Source: Actinomycetota bacterium
Lineage (GTDB): Bacteria; Actinomycetota; Actinomycetes; S36-B12; CAIYMF01
DNA length: 64,000 nucleotides
Direction: 5' to 3'
NCBI GenBank assembly: GCA_020161245.1
Contig: JAIUOK010000016.1
Span: 1-64,000, forward strand
How positions within the stretch are numbered: the stretch's first letter is position 1; each line of letters opens with the position of its first letter. The position numbers and the translations under genes are program-made. Shown in pieces: positions 27,583-36,449 of this stretch. The notes under the pieces were generated by a model. The model worked only from the letters and a program-made list of their open reading frames with translations, was not told the DNA's origin and made no database searches.

Positions 27583-27590
27583 TCGTGGGC

Positions 27591-27634
27591 CCCCGCTGAT
27601 CGGGCCGGAGGGACGACGGCGCGATCAGTAGGGG
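27591..27634 (+). terminator. Weak hairpin just after the methyltransferase gene
   Basis: CCCC-g-CTGATCG (27591-27602) pairs with CGATCAG-ta-GGGG (27622-27634), an 11-bp interrupted stem with a 19-nt loop, 9 nt beyond the stop codon. Confidence 0.45.
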
Positions 27635-27637
27635 AAC

Positions 27638-27670
27638 GTGCGCCTGCGGTTCGCCGCGTCCCTCGCATAG
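27638..27670 (+). pseudogene. Remnant duplicate of the methyltransferase 3' end
   Basis: 33 bp reading V-R-L-R-F-A-A-S-L-A-stop in frame, against V-R-L-R-F-T-A-A-L-A-stop at the end of the adjacent gene (27550-27582): 28 of 33 bases agree and the stop is kept. An in-frame TAG lies three codons upstream, so nothing longer can be translated. It looks like the tail of a lost tandem copy. Confidence 0.6.
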
Positions 27671-27672
27671 AG

Positions 27673-27728
27673 CCCGCTTGGGATGGGTGAGGCGTCGCTA
27701 TACCGACGCCTCACCCGTCCCAAGCGGG
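27673..27728. terminator. Strong bidirectional terminator between methyltransferase and VanW-like gene
   Basis: 25-bp stem (27673-27697 with 27704-27728) with a single T/G wobble and a 6-nt loop, one of the strongest hairpins in the window, between convergent genes. Confidence 0.85.
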
Positions 27729-27734
27729 TCGGGG

Positions 27735-29609
27735 TCAGGTCTTGGAGGGTTTCGGCGTGCTCGTCGGCTTCGGCGAGGTGGACGCCGAGCCGGACTTCGA
27801 GCCCGACGGCGAGGGGCTCGGCGACTTCGTCGGCTTCTTCGACGGGTCGGGGCCGCACACGACGGTCGGCGAGGGGCGGTAGCGGGTGGTGATGGTCTCC
27901 CGCTTCACCTCCTTGCCGTCCTTGTAGAACACGCGGTCGACATCGATGGTGAAGCCGATCATGCCGCTCTGCGCGAGGCAGGCGGGGTCCTGGCTGTAGA
28001 CGGTCTTGAACGGCACGATGTTGCGCTTCGGGCCGAACTCCGCCTTCACGTCGTCGTAGACCTTGGTGCCCCACATCGTGATGGTCAGCGAGGTCTGCTT
28101 CATCACCGTGGTGATGAGGACGCCGTGCTTGGTGTTGTTGCGGAACTTCATGTCGAAGGCGCCCCAGGCGACCGTGGCCTCGAGGCCCGGCTGGTAGCGG
28201 GGGATCCAGATGGAGTGCGCCTGGGTGTAGACGCGCTCGAGGCCGGAGTAGAACGCCGCCGACCAGGCGGTGGTCGCCGACGCCGAGACGCCGCCGCCCT
28301 GGTCCTCCTTGAAGATGCCGCCCGGGCCGATCACGAAGCCCACGGTGTAGCCGTTGGCGACCGTGCGCTCCTTGATGACCTTGTTCAGCGAGAACGTCTC
28401 GCCCGGCTTGAGCAGGGTGCCGTTCATGTACTTCGCCGCTGTCCCGATGTTCTGGAAGCGGTACGCGGCGTACGGGAAGTTCTGCTTGAACGAGCCCAGC
28501 TTCTCGACGACGCCGAGCTTCTCGGCGTCCTCGGTCGTGAGCTTCGGCTCGATGGTGCCCAGGGTCGGCGACACCGTGCGCTTGGCGGCGTCGGTCTCGA
28601 CCATGACGGCGGCGACGGACACGGCGAGGTCGTCGGGGTTGACGCCGCTGCCGGTCTTCGACGGGATGATCACCGGCTTGCCGGTCTTCACGCTCCAGCT
28701 GGCGTCGCGGCCGGGCTTCTCGACCGGCGCGAGCTCGTCCTCGATGGAGGTGCGCAGGATGCCGCCGTCGAGCGACGCGACGAGGGCGCCGTTCTCGGGC
28801 GTGAAGGCCAGCGCCCGCGAGATGGCCGACACCGGGATGTCGGCGGTGATCTTGGCGACCTTCACCTGCACGGGGCCGGAGACGGCGGCCTGCGCCGTCG
28901 CGAGCGCCTCCTCGGCCTTCTCCTGGCTGACGGTCGGCGTGGTCTCGACGACAGGCAGCGGCACGGACTGGCCGGTGCGCAGGTAGGCCTCGGAGATCGC
29001 CTCGACCGCGGCAGGCTGGTCGATCTGCGATCCGTTGGTGCCCGGTGTCAGCGTGGCCTGAGTTCCCGCCATGGTGATGGCCGGCTCGACGGGCAGCGTG
29101 TCGGTGTCGGTCGCGACGGTCGCGACGGCGGCCGCGAGCTTGGTCTGGTCGACGACGATCACGGGGTCGAGCGAGGGCCCGCCGGTGAACTGCGAGATCA
29201 GCGTGATCGGGTTCCAGACCCGGCCGCCGTAGCCCTCGACGGTCGCCGCGGCGTCGAACGACAGACCGGCGTCGGCAGGCACCAGGGTGACGTGCTGCTG
29301 GCCGACGACGACGTCCATGCCGGCCGCCGCACGCGGGCCGAGCTGCTCGGTGAGCGTGGCGGTGGCCTCCGCCTCCGACTGGCCGCCCACCTCGACGCCG
29401 AGCACGGTCGCCCCGTTGGGCAGGCCGTCGCCGCTCGCGACCACGAGGGCCGCGTAGGCGGCGCCGAGGGCGAGGACGGCGATGCCCACCCACAGCAGCA
29501 CGCGCGTCCACACGGAGCGCGGGCTCGGGGAGGGGGTGATCTCGTCGGACGTGGTGTCGGTCGCGGTCACGGCTGGCAGGTCCCGGAGGTCGGTAGTCGG
29601 CGTCCGCAT
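27735..29609 (-). CDS. VanW family membrane protein with peptidoglycan-binding-like repeats
   Basis: 624 residues from the ATG of MRTPTTDLRD; upstream in-frame codons are possible but look non-coding. One membrane helix (about 34-57) anchors a large outer part: two PG_binding_4-like repeats (about 70-330) and a VanW domain (about 385-520) with the block FQNIGTAAKYMNGTLLKPGE and GGGVSASATTAWSAAFYSGL. The tail (about 590-624) is Ser/Pro/Lys/Thr-rich low complexity, as in wall-associated regions. VanW is found in vancomycin-resistance clusters of Enterococcus but its role is unknown; no van genes are nearby, so resistance should not be inferred. Confidence 0.85.
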   Translation of the reverse strand: MRTPTTDLRDLPAVTATDTTSDEITPSPSPRSVWTRVLLWVGIAVLALGAAYAALVVASGDGLPNGATVLGVEVGGQSEAEATATLTEQLGPRAAAGMDVVVGQQHVTLVPADAGLSFDAAATVEGYGGRVWNPITLISQFTGGPSLDPVIVVDQTKLAAAVATVATDTDTLPVEPAITMAGTQATLTPGTNGSQIDQPAAVEAISEAYLRTGQSVPLPVVETTPTVSQEKAEEALATAQAAVSGPVQVKVAKITADIPVSAISRALAFTPENGALVASLDGGILRTSIEDELAPVEKPGRDASWSVKTGKPVIIPSKTGSGVNPDDLAVSVAAVMVETDAAKRTVSPTLGTIEPKLTTEDAEKLGVVEKLGSFKQNFPYAAYRFQNIGTAAKYMNGTLLKPGETFSLNKVIKERTVANGYTVGFVIGPGGIFKEDQGGGVSASATTAWSAAFYSGLERVYTQAHSIWIPRYQPGLEATVAWGAFDMKFRNNTKHGVLITTVMKQTSLTITMWGTKVYDDVKAEFGPKRNIVPFKTVYSQDPACLAQSGMIGFTIDVDRVFYKDGKEVKRETITTRYRPSPTVVCGPDPSKKPTKSPSPSPSGSKSGSASTSPKPTSTPKPSKT

Positions 29610-29862
29610 CCCTGGCCGGTCCCGGCAGGACGACGGTGTCCGTGGTGCCGGGGCGGGCCGCGCGGGCGCGACGATGGGTCTCTGACCAGGGTAGACGCCG
29701 GACGGCCCCTCCCCCGAATCCGAAACGTCCGACGCGGCGGCAGGCGTCACGGTTCCGTCCGATGACCGGTCGGTAAGGGCGGGCGAGCGGGTCGGCGAAT
29801 CCGACCGCGTCCCTCGATAACAGGACGTACCCGGACGAACGGGACGCGAAGAAGCCCGCGGG

Positions 29863-30393
29863 TCAGCGGCGCGGGATGTCCGCGCCGAGCTGGTAGTACG
29901 CGCTGCCGAACCACAGCAGCGGCCGGCCCTCCGGGCGGATCAGATCGACCTCGAGGACCTCGCCGATGAGGATGTCGTGGTCGCCTGCGCGGATGATCTG
30001 CTGAGTGCGGCACTCGAGGGTGACCAGGGCCTCGTCGAGCAGGAGCGCGCCCGTGAGCGGCGAGCGATGGGTCCGCGTCGAGTCGAACTGGCCCACGAGC
30101 GGCCGGCCCTTGGTCGCGAACCACGACGCCCGGCCGCGCTGGGCCTCGTCGAGGACGTTGACGTTCCACGCGCCGGCGTCGAGCACGGCCTCGTGGAAGC
30201 GGGAGTCGACCTCGACGCAGACGAGCACCAGCGGCGGCTCGAGCGACACCGAGGTGAAGGAGTTGGCGGTCATGGCGTGGTCGAAGTCGTCCTGCACGGC
30301 GGTGACGACGGTGACGCCGGTGGCGAACCGGCCCATCACCGTGCGGAACTCCGCGGCCAGGACCCGTTCGGGCCCGACCTCTGCCTGACTCAT
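29863..30393 (-). CDS. Flavin reductase family protein (HpaC-like)
   Basis: 176 residues, a full flavin reductase-like domain: FRTVMGRFATGVTVVTA (16-32), AMTANSFTSVSLEPPLVLVCV, WNVNVL and GDHDILIGEVLEVD are family blocks that bind FMN or FAD. Such proteins supply reduced flavin to monooxygenases; no oxygenase gene is adjacent, so the partner is unknown. ATG start. It follows the REC-GAF gene of the chemosensory cluster by 52 bp and may be cotranscribed. Confidence 0.87.
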   Translation of the reverse strand: MSQAEVGPERVLAAEFRTVMGRFATGVTVVTAVQDDFDHAMTANSFTSVSLEPPLVLVCVEVDSRFHEAVLDAGAWNVNVLDEAQRGRASWFATKGRPLVGQFDSTRTHRSPLTGALLLDEALVTLECRTQQIIRAGDHDILIGEVLEVDLIRPEGRPLLWFGSAYYQLGADIPRR

Positions 30394-30445
30394 GAGGTGA
30401 GCCTAATCGCGCGTCGCACTGCGAGGGCGGTCAGCGCCCGCGTGC

Positions 30446-31444
30446 TCATACCCGCACCCCGGACAGGCGGGCGTGGTCGATCACCACTGCGGCCGGGGGT
30501 GCGACGAGGCGCAGCGTCGTCAGCGCCGACTCGCCGAACGCGTTGGGCGTCGCGCTCGAGAGCGCGAGGACGCCGAGCAGCCGGCCGCCCGCCCGCAGCG
30601 GCATCGACAGGAACGTCGCGACGCCGGGGTGGTCGACGAGGTCGGCGTCGGCCGTGCCGAGCCCGCCCTGCGGGTCGGCGACCATCGGCGCGAGGTGGTG
30701 GGCGGCGGTGGGGATGCCGGTCGCCTGCTCCGAGGCCTCGGCGAGGCCCTCGAGCATCTCGAGGTACTGCTGCTCGGTGACGGGCCGCGACACGGAGACA
30801 TAGGTCGCCTCGGGCGCGCTGCCCGACGGGTCGAGCAGCAGCACGGCGGCGAGGTCGCAGTCGACGATGTTCTCCATCGCGCGCAGGACGGCCGCGACGG
30901 TCTCCTCGAACCCGTGCACGTCCGCCGCGATCGCGGTGACGTCCTGCGTCACGGAGGCCTCGAAGAGCTTGCGGTCGAGCAGGTCGGTCACGCGGGCCAG
31001 CACGTCGTCGTCGGTCAGCTCGATCGGCTCGGCCTTCATCGCCGGGCGGCCGTTGCGGGAGCGTGCGGCGGCGAGGATCGCGTCGCGCACGGTGTCGACG
31101 AGCTCCGAGGCCTCGAAGTCCTTGGTGAGGAAGCGCTCGCCGCCGGCACGGGCGCCCCAGTAGCGGTCGCTGGCGGCGTTGAGGGAGGTGAGGAACAGCA
31201 CCGGCAGGTCCGCAGTCATCCAGTCGTCCTTGAGGACCCGCGCGGCGACGTAGCCGGAGACGCGAGGCATCTGGACGTCGAGGATCACGACGTCGGGCAT
31301 GGTGCGGAACACCGCCTGCACCGCCTCGACGCCGTCGTCTGCCGTCACGACCTCGAACCCGGCCTCGCCGAGGACGGTCGTCAGGATCCGTCGCAGCGTC
31401 GCACTGTCGTCCGCCACCACGGCCACAGGCCTGTGCTCGCTCAT
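30446..31444 (-). CDS. Response regulator with GAF output domain
   Basis: 332 residues. The receiver domain (1-128) has the acidic pair DD12-13, phospho-acceptor Asp56 (VILDVQMP), a Thr in FLTS and Lys in LTKDF. A linker helix leads to a GAF domain (about 165-325). There is no DNA-binding or enzymatic output, so it may bind a ligand and act on other proteins. GGGAGGGG precedes the ATG. It lies 15 nt after cheA and is the only stand-alone receiver in the cluster, hence the likely phosphate target of CheA in place of CheY. Confidence 0.85.
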   Translation of the reverse strand: MSEHRPVAVVADDSATLRRILTTVLGEAGFEVVTADDGVEAVQAVFRTMPDVVILDVQMPRVSGYVAARVLKDDWMTADLPVLFLTSLNAASDRYWGARAGGERFLTKDFEASELVDTVRDAILAAARSRNGRPAMKAEPIELTDDDVLARVTDLLDRKLFEASVTQDVTAIAADVHGFEETVAAVLRAMENIVDCDLAAVLLLDPSGSAPEATYVSVSRPVTEQQYLEMLEGLAEASEQATGIPTAAHHLAPMVADPQGGLGTADADLVDHPGVATFLSMPLRAGGRLLGVLALSSATPNAFGESALTTLRLVAPPAAVVIDHARLSGVRV

Positions 31445-31459
31445 GGTTGTCCCCTCCCC

Positions 31460-33712
31460 TTACCGGCCGACCAGCCGACGCACGGTGTCGACCAGCGCGC
31501 GCTGGTCGAACTCCCTCTTGAGCAGGTACGCGTCCGCACCTGCGTCGAGCCCGGCACGACGGTCTGCGTCGTCGCCGCGCGAGGTCATGATCACGACTGG
31601 GACGTTCTCCCAGCCGCGCGTCCTGCGGATGGTCCGCGTCAGCGTGAACCCGTCCATGCCCGGCATCTCCACGTCGGAGAGCACGAGGTCGACCGGGCCG
31701 CCCTGCAGGCGGGCCGCGCCGTCGAGGCCGTCGACAGCCGTGACGACGTCGTAGCCGGCGCTCTCGAGGATCGAGCGCTGCAACTCCCGGACACCGAGCG
31801 AGTCCTCCACGACGAGCACGCGGGCACGACCCTCGCCGGACGACGCCCGCGGGCGCGCGGCCCCGTCGCCGTCGGCCTCGTCGGCCGCCTCGGCCTCGGC
31901 GCCGAGGGCGGCGGTGCCGCTCCAGCGGGACGCGAGATCGCGCAGGTCGACGAGCAGCACCACGGACCCGTCGTCGTCGATGGTCGCGCCGGAGGCGCCG
32001 GCCACGCGGCCGAGGAAGTCGCCGAGGCTCTTCACCACGACCTCGCGCTCGGTCTCCACCGCGTCGACCGCCCAGGCGATGGGCTCGCCGGTGAGACGGG
32101 CGACGACGGCGGCTCGCGGGCTGCGTGCGCCGGGGACGCCGAGCACCTCGCCGAGGTCGGCGAGCGGGATGGCGGCGCCCTCGCGGGCCAGGACGAGCGA
32201 GCCGGCGACGTCGTGCACGGCCGCATCGCGCAGCGACAGCGTCTCGACCACGCCCGCGAGCGGCACGGCGTAGCGCTCGTCGCCGAGGCGGACGAGCAGG
32301 CACCGCGCGACGCCGAGCGTCACCGGAAGCGTGAGGACGAACCGCGTGCCCTCGCCCGGAGTGCTGATCACCTCGACCGCGCCGCCGAGGCCCTCGACCG
32401 AGGTCCGCACGACGTCGAGGCCGACGCCGCGGCCCGACGTCGTCGTGACGTCCTGCCGGGTGGAGAAGCCGGGCTCGAAGATCACCTGGTGCAGGACCGA
32501 GCCGGACGCCTGCGTCCCTTCGGGCAGCAGGCCGCGCGCGACGGCCGCGTCGCGCAGCACCTCGTCGTCGATGCCGGCGCCGTCGTCGGACACCTCGACC
32601 ACGACGGTCGAGCCCGCGCTCCGGGCCGACAGCGTGACCGTCGCGGTCCGCGTCTTGCCTCGAGCGGCGCGCTGCTCGGGCGTCTCGCAGCCGTGGTCGA
32701 CGGCGTTCGTGACGAGGTGGCGCAGCGCATCGGCCACGCCGTCGAGCACACGCACGTCGAGCTCGACGTCGGTGCCCTGCACGACCAGGACGACGTCCTT
32801 GCCGGACTTCGCGGCGACTCCGCGCACGAGGACGTCGAAGCCGGCGGCCACGCGGCGCACCGGCACCATCGCCAGGCCCATGGCGCCGTCGCGCACGCGG
32901 GCGACCCGGTTGGACGCGTCCTCGGTGCGCGAGCGCAGGTCGCGCGTGGTCGCGTGCAGCCGGTCGGTCACGCCGACGAGGCCGGTCACGCGGTCGGCGA
33001 GCTCGCCGGGCGAGCTGCCCGACAGCAGCGCCTCGCGCAGCCCGCGCACCAGGGCCTGGTGCTCGTCGAGCAGGGAGCCGAGGTCGCGGGTGTGGCGGTC
33101 GATGCGGCGGACGTCGAGCTCGGCCTCGCCGACGACGTCGAGCAGGTCGTGCACGCGCCGGGTCGGCACGCGCACCTGGTCGCCGAACGTGCGCGCTGGC
33201 ACGGCGGCCGGCGCCGCGGCCGGCGCCTGCGGCTCCGGCATCGGCGCGCGCTCGACCACAGTGGTGGGGACGGGTGCGGGGCGGGGCGCAGGGGCTGCGG
33301 CGGGCACGTCGTCGCGCAGATGGCCGCGGCCGCCGAGGGCATCGAGCGCGGCCAGCATGCCGGTGCGCTCCTGCTCGCTGACGTCCCAGTCCGTGCCGGG
33401 GACCCAGCGCGCGAGCAGCTCGGTGGTCTCGAGCAGGACGTCGACGACCTCGCGCGTCACCGGGACGCGGCCGTCGCGCACCTTGCCGAGCAGGTCCTCC
33501 GCGCGATGCGCGAGCTCGGTGACGGGAGCGTCGCCGAACATCGTCGCCGACCCCTTGAGGGTGTGGGCGTGACGCAGGAGGTCGGTGGCCGCCTGGCGCG
33601 GCTGCCCCGAGCGCTCGAGCACGAGCAGGCCGTCGCGCAGCGCGGCCGAGAGCTCGGCGGCCTCGTGACGGAAGCTCGCAGCGAGCTCGGGGTTCTCCGA
33701 CCAGGCGGGCAT
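31460..33712 (-). CDS. cheA: CheA-type hybrid histidine kinase (Hpt-kinase-CheW-REC)
   Basis: 750 residues. Hpt domain with His50 in HAHTLKGSA (1-105), a Pro/Ala-rich linker, a dimerisation helix pair (about 170-250), HATPase with NAVDHG, DDGAGID and GRGVGLDVV (about 255-420), a CheW-like domain (about 425-560), a linker and a C-terminal receiver (631-750) with Asp680 (LVLSDVEMPG) and Lys732. The P2 CheY-binding domain is not evident. Fusion to a receiver is typical of chemosensory systems that are not flagellar, where the receiver serves as phosphate sink or modulator. ATG 7 nt after the MCP stop, so coupled. Confidence 0.92.
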   Translation of the reverse strand: MPAWSENPELAASFRHEAAELSAALRDGLLVLERSGQPRQAATDLLRHAHTLKGSATMFGDAPVTELAHRAEDLLGKVRDGRVPVTREVVDVLLETTELLARWVPGTDWDVSEQERTGMLAALDALGGRGHLRDDVPAAAPAPRPAPVPTTVVERAPMPEPQAPAAAPAAVPARTFGDQVRVPTRRVHDLLDVVGEAELDVRRIDRHTRDLGSLLDEHQALVRGLREALLSGSSPGELADRVTGLVGVTDRLHATTRDLRSRTEDASNRVARVRDGAMGLAMVPVRRVAAGFDVLVRGVAAKSGKDVVLVVQGTDVELDVRVLDGVADALRHLVTNAVDHGCETPEQRAARGKTRTATVTLSARSAGSTVVVEVSDDGAGIDDEVLRDAAVARGLLPEGTQASGSVLHQVIFEPGFSTRQDVTTTSGRGVGLDVVRTSVEGLGGAVEVISTPGEGTRFVLTLPVTLGVARCLLVRLGDERYAVPLAGVVETLSLRDAAVHDVAGSLVLAREGAAIPLADLGEVLGVPGARSPRAAVVARLTGEPIAWAVDAVETEREVVVKSLGDFLGRVAGASGATIDDDGSVVLLVDLRDLASRWSGTAALGAEAEAADEADGDGAARPRASSGEGRARVLVVEDSLGVRELQRSILESAGYDVVTAVDGLDGAARLQGGPVDLVLSDVEMPGMDGFTLTRTIRRTRGWENVPVVIMTSRGDDADRRAGLDAGADAYLLKREFDQRALVDTVRRLVGR

Positions 33713-33719
33713 GACGGCC

Positions 33720-35297
33720 TCAGGCCACCCGGAAGCGCGCGATCGACTCGCGCAGCTCGGCCGACAGGACGTTGAGCTGCGCGGCCGCGGCGGCCGACTG
33801 CTTGGACCCGACGGCGTACTGGCGCGACACGTCCGACACCTGCGTCATCGCCGACACGACCTGGTCGGACGCCGAGCGCTGCTGCTGCGTCGCGATCGAG
33901 ATCTCCTTGGCCGCTGTCGTGGTCTCGTCCACCATGCCGCTGATCCGCTCGAGCGCCTCGACGACCTCGCGGGCGAGCCCGGCGCCCATGTGGACCTCCT
34001 TGCTGCCCTCCTCGGTCGCCAGGATCGTCGCGTGGGTCTCGGTCTGGATCTGCGCCACGATCGCCTGGATCTGCCCGGCCGACTCCTGCGACCGCTCGGC
34101 GAGCTTGCGCACCTCGGCGGCGACGACGGCGAACCCGCGGCCGTGCTCGCCGGCGCGGGCGGCCTCGATCGCGGCGTTGAGCGCGAGCAGGTTGGTCTGG
34201 TCGGCGAGGTCGTCGATCACCTCGAGGATGCGGCCGATCTCCTGCCCCTTCTCCCCGAGCGACAGCGCGCGGGCGGCGATCTGGTCGACGCGGTCGGCGA
34301 TCTGGTCCATCGAGCGCACCGACGCGGCGACCGCCATGCGGCCCTCCTCGGCGTGGCGCAGCGTCTCGGCGGCGTAGCGGGCGACCGCCTCCGCCGTGTC
34401 GGCGATCTGGGCTGCCGTCGCCGCGAGCTCCTCGATCGTCGACGTCGTCTCCGCGACGGCCGACGACTGCTGGGTGGCGGACGCCGCGTGCTCCTCGGCT
34501 GTGGCCAGCAGCTCCCCCGCGCTGGCGGCGATCTGCTCGCCTCCGGCGCGCACCTGCTCGACGAGGGTCACCAGGCTCTCGAGGGCCTCGTTGACCGACT
34601 GGGAGAGCACGACCACTGCGTCGTCCTCGGCCTCGACGTCGTCGGCCACGGAGGCCACGTCGATGCGGGTCGACAGGTCGCCGGCGGCGGCGCGCTCGAG
34701 CTGCTCGGTGAGCGCGTCGACCCGGGCCGAGAGCTCGCGGCGCTCGCGGGTCGACTTGCTCTCGTAGGCGAGGACGGCCTCGGCGAGCTGCCCGTCGATG
34801 AGGGTCATGGCGGGCAGGGCGATGAGCGCGATGAGCCCGAGCGGGAGGGCCGAGCCGGTCCAGGTCGCGGTGACGGTACCGGTGAAGCCGACGCTCGCCG
34901 ACAGCAGGACGGCGAAGCCGGCAAGCCACCAGCCCGAGAACAGCAGCGAGGCGAAGAGCACGGTGACCGCGAGCATCACCGACGCGCAGCCGAGCAGGCC
35001 GCCGCTCGCGACGGCGAGACCGGTGATGTACACGACGTTGGTCACGAGCACGATGCGGCCGACGAGGATCGCCTGCGTCTGCTGCAGCGCAACCCCCTGG
35101 CGATGGGCCCGGAAGGCGAGGACGGTCGTGACGGTGGCCAGCAGGGCCCCGAAGGCGGTCCACGCCCACACCGCGGGCAGCTCCACCACGGCCTCGGCCA
35201 CGAAGATCTCGGTCAGGTACGCCGAGAGCAGGCCGAGCGTCACGCACCCCCAGGTGGCGATGCCGGCGATCACGGCGATCCGCTTGCTGAACTCCAC
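33720..35297 (-). CDS. Methyl-accepting chemotaxis protein with multi-pass membrane input
   Basis: 525 residues from GTG behind GGGAG. Residues 1-185 hold about six membrane helices with very short loops, so there is no large outer ligand domain; the signal is probably sensed in or near the membrane. A HAMP-like segment (about 190-260) leads to the coiled-coil signalling domain, whose hairpin tip is [20 protein letters not shown] near 360-380, conserved for CheA/CheW binding. No CheR-binding pentapeptide is seen at the C-terminus (ends SIARFRVA), fitting the absence of cheR and cheB. Confidence 0.92.
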   Translation of the reverse strand: MEFSKRIAVIAGIATWGCVTLGLLSAYLTEIFVAEAVVELPAVWAWTAFGALLATVTTVLAFRAHRQGVALQQTQAILVGRIVLVTNVVYITGLAVASGGLLGCASVMLAVTVLFASLLFSGWWLAGFAVLLSASVGFTGTVTATWTGSALPLGLIALIALPAMTLIDGQLAEAVLAYESKSTRERRELSARVDALTEQLERAAAGDLSTRIDVASVADDVEAEDDAVVVLSQSVNEALESLVTLVEQVRAGGEQIAASAGELLATAEEHAASATQQSSAVAETTSTIEELAATAAQIADTAEAVARYAAETLRHAEEGRMAVAASVRSMDQIADRVDQIAARALSLGEKGQEIGRILEVIDDLADQTNLLALNAAIEAARAGEHGRGFAVVAAEVRKLAERSQESAGQIQAIVAQIQTETHATILATEEGSKEVHMGAGLAREVVEALERISGMVDETTTAAKEISIATQQQRSASDQVVSAMTQVSDVSRQYAVGSKQSAAAAAQLNVLSAELRESIARFRVA

Positions 35298-35428
35298 GAC
35301 TGCTCCCGCGCTCGTGCACGCACGGACGACCCGGGACGGGTCCCCGTAGATGTGTCGGCACGCCAGCCGTCACCTGAAGGGGTTAATCGAGCCTTTGTCG
35401 CCTGCCCGGAGGACGGCGTCGCCGCAGG

Positions 35429-35935
35429 TCAGCGGCCTCGTGCCACCCGGCGGCCGAGACGCAGGACGGCGTCGGCATCGAGCAGTGCGACCGGCCCGTA
35501 GGGCGACGCCTCGTCGGCGAGGCCGCGCACGAGCTCGGCGGAGTCGCCCGCGAGCGTCACGGGCGGCGGCTCGTGGTCGTCAGGCACCTCGAGCAGCCCC
35601 TGGACGGCGTCGGCGACGACCCCGACCTCGACCTCGGCGCTGCGCAGCACCACGACCCGCGCCGACGACGCCAGCGGCGTGGCCGCGACGCCGAGGAGGG
35701 GTCTTAGGTCGACGACGGGCAGCACCCGGCCGCGCCAGTTGCACACGCCGCGCACCCAGGCGGGGGCGGAGGGCAGGCGGGTCAGCGCCGGCACCGGCAC
35801 GACCTCGACGACCCGGACCGCCTCGACGCCGTAGCGCCCCGGGCCGAGCCGCACGACCACGTGGTCGAGCCCGTCGGCCTCCGGCTCGACGACGTCGTCG
35901 TCGAACCAGGTGGTGTCGGCGTGATCGAGGCTCAC
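35429..35935 (-). CDS. cheW: CheW-like coupling protein
   Basis: 168 residues from the GTG of VSLDHAD; the longer frame upstream looks non-coding. The CheW fold is recognised in VVVRLGPGRYGVEAVRVVEVV, LPSAPAWVRGVCNWRGRVLPVVDLR (the RG-x-N/W-RG block) and VGVVADAVQGLLEV. It should link the MCP to CheA. First gene of the chemosensory set; the following MCP gene starts 131 bp downstream, so a second promoter there is possible. It lies directly after the DUF6113 gene (8 nt), so the set may be read through from the FtsH-like unit. Confidence 0.88.
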   Translation of the reverse strand: MSLDHADTTWFDDDVVEPEADGLDHVVVRLGPGRYGVEAVRVVEVVPVPALTRLPSAPAWVRGVCNWRGRVLPVVDLRPLLGVAATPLASSARVVVLRSAEVEVGVVADAVQGLLEVPDDHEPPPVTLAGDSAELVRGLADEASPYGPVALLDADAVLRLGRRVARGR

Positions 35936-35942
35936 CCTGGCG

Positions 35943-36449
35943 TCATCGGCCGGGCGCGGGATCCCCTGAAGGCCCCGGGCCCGGGTCGGGCACGACCGGT
36001 CCGCCGGGGAGCACGTCGCCGGGGCCGGGCACATGGTCGGCGTCGGCCTGCTGCTCCTCAGCCACCAGCTCGGCCAGGCCGCGCGGCAGCGGCCAGAGGG
36101 CCGAGCCGAGCCCCAGCACCGTGCAGCCGACGACGTAGACCCACGAGCGGGTGACGTCGGGGATGAGCACGTCGCCGCCCGGCGCGAGCTCGAGCACCAG
36201 CCCGGTGGCCACGAGCCAGCCGGCCATGAGCGCCAGGCCCGTGGCCTTGCTGCCCGACTGCCACACGATCGCGCGCACGAGCACTACGACAGCGACCAGC
36301 ATGAGCGCGACGCCCCACGGCACAGTGACCGAGCCGATGGTGGTGCGGCCCGCGGAGACCACCGCCCCGACCAGGCCCAGGATCAGGCCGAGCACCGCCA
36401 TCGCGACCACGGAGGTCGCCGAGACGCGCGGTCGGGGGCTCGGGGTCAC
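35943..36449 (-). CDS. DUF6113-like membrane protein
   Basis: 168 residues; GTG overlaps the stop of the FtsH-like gene (GTGA). Four membrane helices (about 13-33, 44-64, 72-92, 102-125) and an acidic, Pro/Gly-rich C-terminus. The layout fits DUF6113 proteins, which in streptomycetes sit beside mshB; here mshB is three genes upstream on the same strand. Function unknown. Translational coupling suggests it works with, or is a substrate or adaptor of, the FtsH-like protease. Confidence 0.7.
   Translation of the reverse strand: MTPSPRPRVSATSVVAMAVLGLILGLVGAVVSAGRTTIGSVTVPWGVALMLVAVVVLVRAIVWQSGSKATGLALMAGWLVATGLVLELAPGGDVLIPDVTRSWVYVVGCTVLGLGSALWPLPRGLAELVAEEQQADADHVPGPGDVLPGGPVVPDPGPGPSGDPAPGR

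Noticed and set aside
27735-29609. Glycopeptide (vancomycin) resistance locus because of VanW
   Set aside because: No vanH, vanA, vanX or vanS/R genes are nearby, and VanW-domain proteins are widespread without such a role.
30473-33775. An 1100-residue open frame on the plus strand opposite the CheA and REC-GAF genes
   Set aside because: It is Arg/His/Gly-rich with no recognisable domain and mirrors the third-position GC bias of the true minus-strand genes.
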